NCBI GenBank assembly: GCA_035544835.1
Contig: DASZZV010000441.1
Span: 1 to 9,190, forward strand
Reading direction: 5' to 3'
DNA from: DASZZV01 sp035544835
GTDB taxonomy: Bacteria; Acidobacteriota; Thermoanaerobaculia; Gp7-AA8
DNA: 9,190 nucleotides
Shown here: in pieces, positions 6,938 to 9,190 of the stretch
Layout: each line of letters begins with the position of its first letter
How positions within the stretch are numbered: position 1 is the first letter of the stretch
Notes under the pieces: model-generated
Told to the model about the DNA's origin: nothing
Database searches by the model: none
The model's input: only the letters and a program-made list of their open reading frames with translations
Made by a program: the position numbers and the translations under genes

Positions 6938-7567
6938 ATGCGGCGCGAGGCTGTTCGTCCTCTGGATGACTCAGCACCGACAACACAGATGACACACGCA
7001 ACCAAGCAGCGCCTGCTCGACGCGGGCTTGACGATGCTCCTCGAGCATGGCTACAACGACCTCGGCATCCAGGCCCTTCTTGCTGCCACGGGCACTCCGA
7101 AGGGCTCGTTCTACCACCATTTCGAGAACAAAGAGGACTTCGCACTCCAGGTCATCGACCAGTACATGGGTCAAGTGCATGCTGGCCTTGACCTTTGTCT
7201 CGGGGACGAGAGCCGTCGCCCGCTTGACCGCGTGCGCCGGTTCTTCGAGTTGACGCAACAGGACTACCGGAAGCAGGGGTACATGGGCTGCCTCCTGGGC
7301 GGACTCGGACAGGAACTCTCGGGCGTGAGCGACGTGTTCCGGCGCAAGATTGAGGGGTGCTTTTCCTATATCGCTGACCGGATCGCCGTTTGCCTCGAAG
7401 AGGGCCGGCAGCGAGGGGACATTCGAGCTGATTCCGATACCCGGCGCATGGCAAGCCTGCTGGTTGACTGCTGGGAGGGTGCAGCGTTGCGCAGCAGGCT
7501 GCGAGGCAATGCCGCTCCGCTGGCCGCGATGCTCGACTTCTACTTCCAGTCTGCAGTCCGTCGCTGA
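6938..7567 (+). CDS. TetR-family transcriptional regulator, NemR-like
   Basis: A DNA-binding repressor candidate of 209 residues. The N-terminal TetR helix-turn-helix is clear at about 23-69 (LLDAGLTMLLEHGYNDLGIQ, then GTPKGSFYHHFENKEDF). The ligand domain resembles NemR of Escherichia coli: YMGCLLGGLGQELSG places Cys118 where NemR has its redox-sensing Cys106. From a remembered alignment, the NemR lysine that bonds to this Cys appears to be Arg187 here. The ATG at 6938 has an AGGG upstream; the ATG at 6989 would give 192 residues, closer to the usual TetR length, and may be the true start. The gene is 41 bases after the cupin gene in the same direction, and a 22-bp palindromic operator lies before the cupin. 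The likely role is a repressor of its own operon, released by electrophiles or oxidants. The inducer is inferred, not shown. Confidence 0.88.
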   Translation: MRREAVRPLDDSAPTTQMTHATKQRLLDAGLTMLLEHGYNDLGIQALLAATGTPKGSFYHHFENKEDFALQVIDQYMGQVHAGLDLCLGDESRRPLDRVRRFFELTQQDYRKQGYMGCLLGGLGQELSGVSDVFRRKIEGCFSYIADRIAVCLEEGRQRGDIRADSDTRRMASLLVDCWEGAALRSRLRGNAAPLAAMLDFYFQSAVRR

Positions 7568-7579
7568 CGTTTCGTCAGC
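7563..7579 (+). terminator. Perfect hairpin over the tetR stop codon
   Basis: GCTGACG and CGTCAGC form a perfect 7-bp stem with a TTT loop, overlapping the tetR stop codon. No U-tract follows, so it may act as a 3' stabilising structure or a weak terminator rather than a classic intrinsic terminator. Confidence 0.4.
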
Positions 7580-7644
7580 ATCGGCGCGAGCGCGAAAAGG
7601 CTTCCTACGAGATAGGGGTGAAAACCGTGGCTGGGAGGATTAGA

Positions 7645-7666
7645 CGAAGTTCGAACCTTCGCTTTT
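7645..7666 (+). terminator. Possible intrinsic terminator downstream of tetR
   Basis: CGAAG and CTTCG form a 5-bp stem around the loop TTCGAAC, followed by CTTTT. The position, 77 bases after the tetR stop, fits the end of the cupin-tetR transcript. The stem is short and the T-run has only four bases, so confidence is low. Confidence 0.3.
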
Positions 7667-7745
7667 GCGACGGCCTAACCACTGGCAATGCACACCGGGT
7701 CGCCGCCTGGTTGTCTGACAGTCGAACTCCTCCGACGCGCAGCGT

Positions 7746-7751
7746 TATACT
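7746..7751 (+). promoter_or_regulatory. -10 element of sigma-factor remnant
   Basis: TATACT is a five-of-six match to the sigma-70 -10 consensus and ends nine bases before the GTG at 7761. Transcription would start at or within a base or two of the start codon, so the original transcript was probably leaderless. No good -35 hexamer is seen at normal spacing. Confidence 0.4.
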
Positions 7752-7760
7752 CGATCGATC

Positions 7761-7889
7761 GTGAATGCCGGCAGCGGCGACCATAGCCGCTTCGCTACGA
7801 CGCAATGGAGTCTCGTCCTCGCCGCCGCCAGAAGTGGCGCGGCTGACCCGGAAGCGCTGGCGCGTCTTTGCTCACAGGAGAGCCTTTAG
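7761..7889 (+). pseudogene. Truncated N-terminus of an RNA polymerase sigma factor
   Basis: From GTG 7761 the frame reads 42 codons to TAG 7887-7889. The segment FATTQWSLVLAAARSGAADP followed by EALARLC matches the characteristic start of an ECF-type sigma-factor group that I know mainly from Acidobacteriota and Planctomycetota, where T-x-W-S-L-V-L-A-A is followed by a helix ending in LC and then a Y-W-Y-P-L-Y segment. Here the helix ends at LCSQESL and the stop falls inside a copy of the dispersed repeat, so the sigma-2 and sigma-4 regions are gone. A whole gene would be about 180-250 codons. The remnant cannot be functional. An alternative reading is a chance frame, but the match in order and spacing is strong. 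Confidence 0.65.
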
Positions 7890-7910
7890 GGACGGAGCTT
7901 CGTATTTCGG
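7886..7910 (+). repeat. Dispersed short repeat, copy 2
   Basis: This copy shares GGGACGGAGCTTCG with the copy at 8009-8032 and the following ATTTCGG with the copy at 6041-6065. It replaces the rest of the sigma-factor gene and supplies the stop codon of the remnant, so its arrival, or recombination at it, probably caused the truncation. Confidence 0.65.
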
Positions 7911-7915
7911 CCAGT

Positions 7916-7948
7916 GTGGACCTACCCCGGTTTCGTGGACAGGTTAGT
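7916..7948. mobile_element. Possible insertion-sequence end remnant
   Basis: The stretch contains GGACCTACCCCGG and then CGTGGACAGG. From memory, CCTACCCC plus GTGGACAG resembles sequences at the ends of IS3-type elements in several genomes. No transposase, partner inverted repeat or target duplication is visible, so this is a solo end at best and the family assignment is tentative. Confidence 0.25.
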
Positions 7949-7952
7949 AATT

Positions 7953-7992
7953 GGGTCAGGCGACCCGTCCTTGTAGGCGCTCGAAGTGAGCG
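7953..7992 (+). repeat. REP-like element: GTAG followed by hairpin
   Basis: Two small hairpins lie side by side. GGGTC/GACCC with loop AGGC covers 7953-7966. CGCTC/GAGCG with loop GAAGT covers 7978-7992. The second is preceded directly by GTAGG (GTAG at 7973-7976). REP elements recognised by REP-associated tyrosine transposases carry a GTAG or GGAG tetranucleotide at the foot of an imperfect palindrome. This element lies about 160 bases upstream of a RAYT gene remnant, the usual place for such REPs. Confidence 0.5.
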
Positions 7993-8008
7993 GGCGAATA
8001 AGAGTCAA

Positions 8009-8032
8009 TTGGGGACGGAGCTTCGCACTTCG
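8009..8032 (+). repeat. Dispersed short repeat, copy 3
   Basis: TTGGGGACGGAGCTTCG followed by CACTTCG. It is the copy nearest to the RAYT remnant (about 120 bases upstream of its ATG) and has the same orientation as the two others. A proximal copy next to the transposase that mobilises it would be expected if this repeat belongs to the RAYT/REP family. Confidence 0.6.
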
Positions 8033-8060
8033 TACTTGCCGTGAAGACTCCACCCGGTGT

Positions 8061-8077
8061 GGATGGAGTTTCCATCC
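8061..8077. repeat. Perfect hairpin upstream of RAYT remnant
   Basis: GGATGGA and TCCATCC form a 7-bp stem with loop GTT. An alternative stem pairs ACTCCA (8047-8052) with TGGAGT (8064-8069), so two competing foldings are possible. It lies in the leader of the RAYT gene and could be part of its REP-type binding sequence or an RNA structure. No function can be assigned. Confidence 0.35.
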
Positions 8078-8150
8078 GAGGAGGTTTCGCCCTCTTTTCA
8101 GCACGCGGAGTAGATTCCTCGTCCGGCAACGGCCGAGGGACCCTCGGGGC

Positions 8151-8302
8151 ATGGCTAGAGCGATGAGAACTGAGTATCCCGGCGCGCTGTATCACGTCAC
8201 CTCCCGCGGGCATTAGAAAAAGCCGCTGTTTCTCGATGACCGCGATCGTGAGCACTTCCTCGAGCTTGTGGAACAAGTGGCACGGCGCTACAAGAGGGTC
8301 AT
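8151..8302 (+). pseudogene. RAYT (REP-associated tyrosine transposase), 5' part, broken
   Basis: The frame from ATG 8151 reads ARAMRTEYPGALYHVTSRGH, the typical start of REP-associated tyrosine transposases (Y1/TnpA_REP family), with GAGGGA upstream as a possible ribosome site. A TAG at 8214-8216 stops it after 21 codons. The same frame then continues as KKPLFLDDRDREHFLELVEQ and on through VARRYK, again typical of the family, until homology ends near 8302, where unrelated sequence and soon the hicA gene begin. The second RAYT fragment from 8913 repeats this segment and continues with the catalytic core. RAYTs are single-stranded DNA transposases of the HUH type that process REP hairpins. This copy is dead through both the stop and the split. 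Confidence 0.85.
8211..8302 (+). repeat. Direct repeat of RAYT sequence, left copy
   Basis: This 92-base segment matches 8913-9004 with four mismatches (8212, 8214, 8295 and 8298); 8215-8294 is identical over 80 bases. The two copies flank the hicAB cassette in the same orientation, 702 bases apart. Far too long for a normal target-site duplication, it points to recombination or duplication within RAYT sequence. Confidence 0.95.
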
Positions 8303-8313
8303 GCGTATCACAT

Positions 8314-8326
8314 CTGCAGTTTGCAG
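8314..8326. promoter_or_regulatory. Small palindrome upstream of hicA, possible operator
   Basis: CTGCA and TGCAG form a perfect inverted repeat around GTT, 57 bases before the hicA ATG. Toxin-antitoxin operons are usually autoregulated through such palindromes, but the antitoxin here is short and shows no clear DNA-binding domain, so the operator role is speculative. Confidence 0.25.
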
Positions 8327-8369
8327 TAATCTATATTTGACTTAGCGGTTCCCTTTTCCCGTGCGGTGG

Positions 8370-8375
8370 TATCGT
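8370..8375 (+). promoter_or_regulatory. Extended -10 promoter of hicAB
   Basis: TATCGT is preceded by TG one base upstream (TGGTATCGT), an extended -10 arrangement, and ends seven bases before the ATG at 8383. The transcript would begin at about the A of that ATG, suggesting a leaderless mRNA. This also favours ATG 8383 over the GTG at 8374, which lies inside the hexamer. Confidence 0.4.
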
Positions 8376-8382
8376 GCGCGAC

Positions 8383-8634
8383 ATGGTGAGGCCGGAGAAG
8401 TTACTGGAGCAGCTTCTCTCGGGAAGGGCGGACCGGAACATTGCGTTCGAACCGTTGTGCCAGCTCCTGCGGTCTCTCGGTTTTCGTGAGCGAATCAACG
8501 GCGATCATCACATCTTTGGCAAAGAAGGTGTGGTGGATATCATCAACCTTCAGCCCCTTCGGGATGGAAAAGCAAAGCCGTATCAGGTGAAACAGGTGCG
8601 AAACGTAGTGGTCCGGTATAAGCTCGCAACGTGA
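8383..8634 (+). CDS. hicA: HicA-family toxin (mRNA interferase)
   Basis: A protein of 83 residues with the HicA/YcfA double-stranded-RNA-binding-like fold: helix LCQLLRSLGFRE (25-36), then the strand NGDHHIF carrying the presumed catalytic His42, then VDIINLQPLRDGKAKPYQ and the closing helix QVRNVVVRYKL. HicA toxins cleave mRNA and are neutralised by HicB. The usual GSH is GDH here, with Asp41 in place of Ser. The N-terminal extension KLLEQLLSG plus the AKPYQ motif resembles the cyanobacterial-type HicA group. Its stop overlaps the hicB start, the normal tight toxin-antitoxin spacing. No Shine-Dalgarno is seen and a -10 hexamer ends seven bases before the ATG, so the message is probably leaderless. 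GTG 8374 would add three residues. The pair lies inside a broken RAYT gene. Confidence 0.85.
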   Translation: MVRPEKLLEQLLSGRADRNIAFEPLCQLLRSLGFRERINGDHHIFGKEGVVDIINLQPLRDGKAKPYQVKQVRNVVVRYKLAT

Positions 8635-8858
8635 GTACGATGGAAACGAATCCCCGTTACGAAGTCATCCTCTACTGGAGCGACGAAGACGGTGCCTTCA
8701 TCGCCGAAGTTCCGGAGTTGCCAGGGTGTGCTGCAGATGGGCCGACGTATGAGGCGGCGATCGCGAACGTGCAGACGGTCATTCGCGAATGGATCGAGAT
8801 GGCAGTGGAGTTGGGTCGTGCCATTCCAGAGCCTCGGGGTCGTCTGCTCTACGCATAG
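8631..8858 (+). CDS. hicB: HicB-family antitoxin
   Basis: A protein of 75 residues whose GTG start shares four bases (GTGA) with the hicA stop; an ATG at 8640 would give 72 residues. The sequence YEVILYWSDEDGAFIAEVPE followed by LPGCAADGPTYEAAIANV is the hallmark of the HicB partial-RNase-H fold, and the helix TVIREWIEMAVELGRAIPEP is the standard continuation. It ends right after this domain (RGRLLYA), so it belongs to the short HicB type without a clear ribbon-helix-helix or HTH tail and may not bind DNA itself. Its role is to bind and block HicA. Both proteins appear complete, so the module may be active even though the surrounding RAYT gene is destroyed. Confidence 0.88.
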   Translation: MSTMETNPRYEVILYWSDEDGAFIAEVPELPGCAADGPTYEAAIANVQTVIREWIEMAVELGRAIPEPRGRLLYA

Positions 8859-8885
8859 GCGACCCTGTCCACTGCGGTAACGTCG

Positions 8886-8912
8886 TATCCTCACCACCAT
8901 GCGCGCTTTCGT
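8886..8912 (+). other. Promoter and start codon of a possible truncated gene
   Basis: TATCCT (8886-8891) is followed after seven bases by ATG 8899 and the codons MRAFVL, after which RAYT sequence begins at about 8913 in another frame. MRAFVL resembles the start of medium-chain quinone-oxidoreductase/alcohol-dehydrogenase proteins, but six residues cannot prove it. It may be the left stub of a gene cut by the RAYT fragment. Confidence 0.25.
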
Positions 8913-9004
8913 CCTCAGAAAAAGCCGCTGTTTCTCGATGACCGCGATCGTGAGCACTTCCTCGAGCTTGTGGAACAAGTGGCACGGCGCTACAAGCGGC
9001 TCAT
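8913..9004 (+). repeat. Direct repeat of RAYT sequence, right copy
   Basis: Partner of 8211-8302. At the codon that is TAG in the left copy this copy has CAG (8916-8918), so the right copy preserves the sense codon. Homology starts abruptly at or near 8913. Confidence 0.95.
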
Positions 9005-9190
9005 CACGCCGTATGTGCTGATGACCAACCACTTCCACTTCATCATCGAGAAGCTGCTCAATGCCTCGTACGCCTCCTGGTTCAACAAGCGTCACGGCAG
9101 GATCCATAGCCTGTTCGGCGAACGTTACAAGGCGATCCTCATCGAGAAGCAGGCCTACCTGCAGCGGGTCGTTCGTTACGTCGTGCTCAA
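8913..9190 (+). pseudogene. RAYT transposase, 3' part (runs off window)
   Basis: The frame PQKKPLFLDDRDREHFLELV continues through VARRYKRLITPYVLMTNHFH to the window end at VVRYVVL. His codons at 9030-9032 and 9036-9038 form the HxH (HUH-type) metal motif in MTNHFHFI, and RHGRIHSLFGERYKAILIEK is the usual downstream block. The catalytic Tyr region would lie just past or at the window edge. Compared with family members from memory, the segment between HFIIEK and LLNASYASWFN seems about 10-14 residues too short, suggesting a small in-frame deletion at about 9051-9056. No start codon or ribosome site lies in this frame next to the fragment; it begins abruptly at 8913 after the hicAB cassette. It is therefore a separated half of the gene whose 5' part lies at 8151-8302, and is not expected to be translated into an active transposase. 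Confidence 0.85.

Noticed and set aside
8081..8098. GAGG/CCTC hairpin followed by TTTT as an intrinsic terminator before the RAYT gene
   Set aside because: The stem is only four Watson-Crick pairs with a six-base loop; the rest depends on wobble pairs, so it is too weak to call.
7935..8871. GTGGACAGG near 7935 and its reverse complement CCTGTCCAC near 8863 as inverted ends of a mobile element carrying RAYT and hicAB
   Set aside because: Only nine bases match and the flanks diverge at once; no target duplication is visible, so chance is the simpler explanation.
8211..9004. A CRISPR-like or tandem array from the repeated 92-bp block
   Set aside because: There are only two copies, both are coding RAYT sequence, and the intervening DNA is a hicAB gene pair.

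Overview
The window is G+C-rich bacterial chromosomal DNA with strong G/C preference at third codon positions. It most resembles a soil or sediment bacterium of the Acidobacteriota or a related phylum. That is an inference from three things: a multi-domain Ser/Thr-kinase and HD-GYP signalling operon, a remnant of a sigma factor with the TTQWSLVLAA-type N-terminus often seen in Acidobacteriota and Planctomycetota, and REP-associated transposase fragments with dispersed short repeats. No species can be named from the sequence.

Left part (1-6021): after the tail of an unidentified gene (to 173) comes a tight three-gene operon on the + strand. It encodes a HEAT-repeat protein (528-2318), an HD-GYP protein that has lost the His of its HD motif (2315-3820, ATGA overlap), and a large cytosolic protein (3835-6021) built as pseudo-receiver / relic HD-GYP / receiver with Glu in place of the phosphoacceptor Asp / Ser-Thr kinase. 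The first two proteins appear to share the same N-terminal domain. The kinase looks catalytically complete, while every other classical enzymatic or phospho-accepting module in the operon looks degenerate. I read the operon as one signalling complex in which HEAT and dead HD-GYP/receiver modules act as scaffold or sensor for the kinase. This is the best candidate for an undescribed system here.

Middle part (6022-7579): a gene-poor stretch holds a short dispersed repeat and two probable gene remnants. A two-gene unit follows: a small cupin and a TetR-family regulator resembling NemR. A perfect 22-bp palindrome of the TAGACC-n4-GGTCTA type lies in the spacer of a plausible promoter just upstream, as expected for autorepression of the pair.

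Right part (7580-9190): a recombination-scarred region. It contains the 5' end of a sigma-factor gene cut off at a second copy of the repeat, an IS-end-like sequence, a GTAG-hairpin REP-like element, a third repeat copy, and a REP-associated tyrosine transposase (RAYT) gene. The RAYT gene carries an amber stop and is split by a hicAB toxin-antitoxin cassette. About 92 bp of RAYT sequence is present on both sides of the cassette as a direct repeat. Several gene starts in the accessory part lie only 7-9 bases after a -10-like hexamer, suggesting leaderless transcripts.
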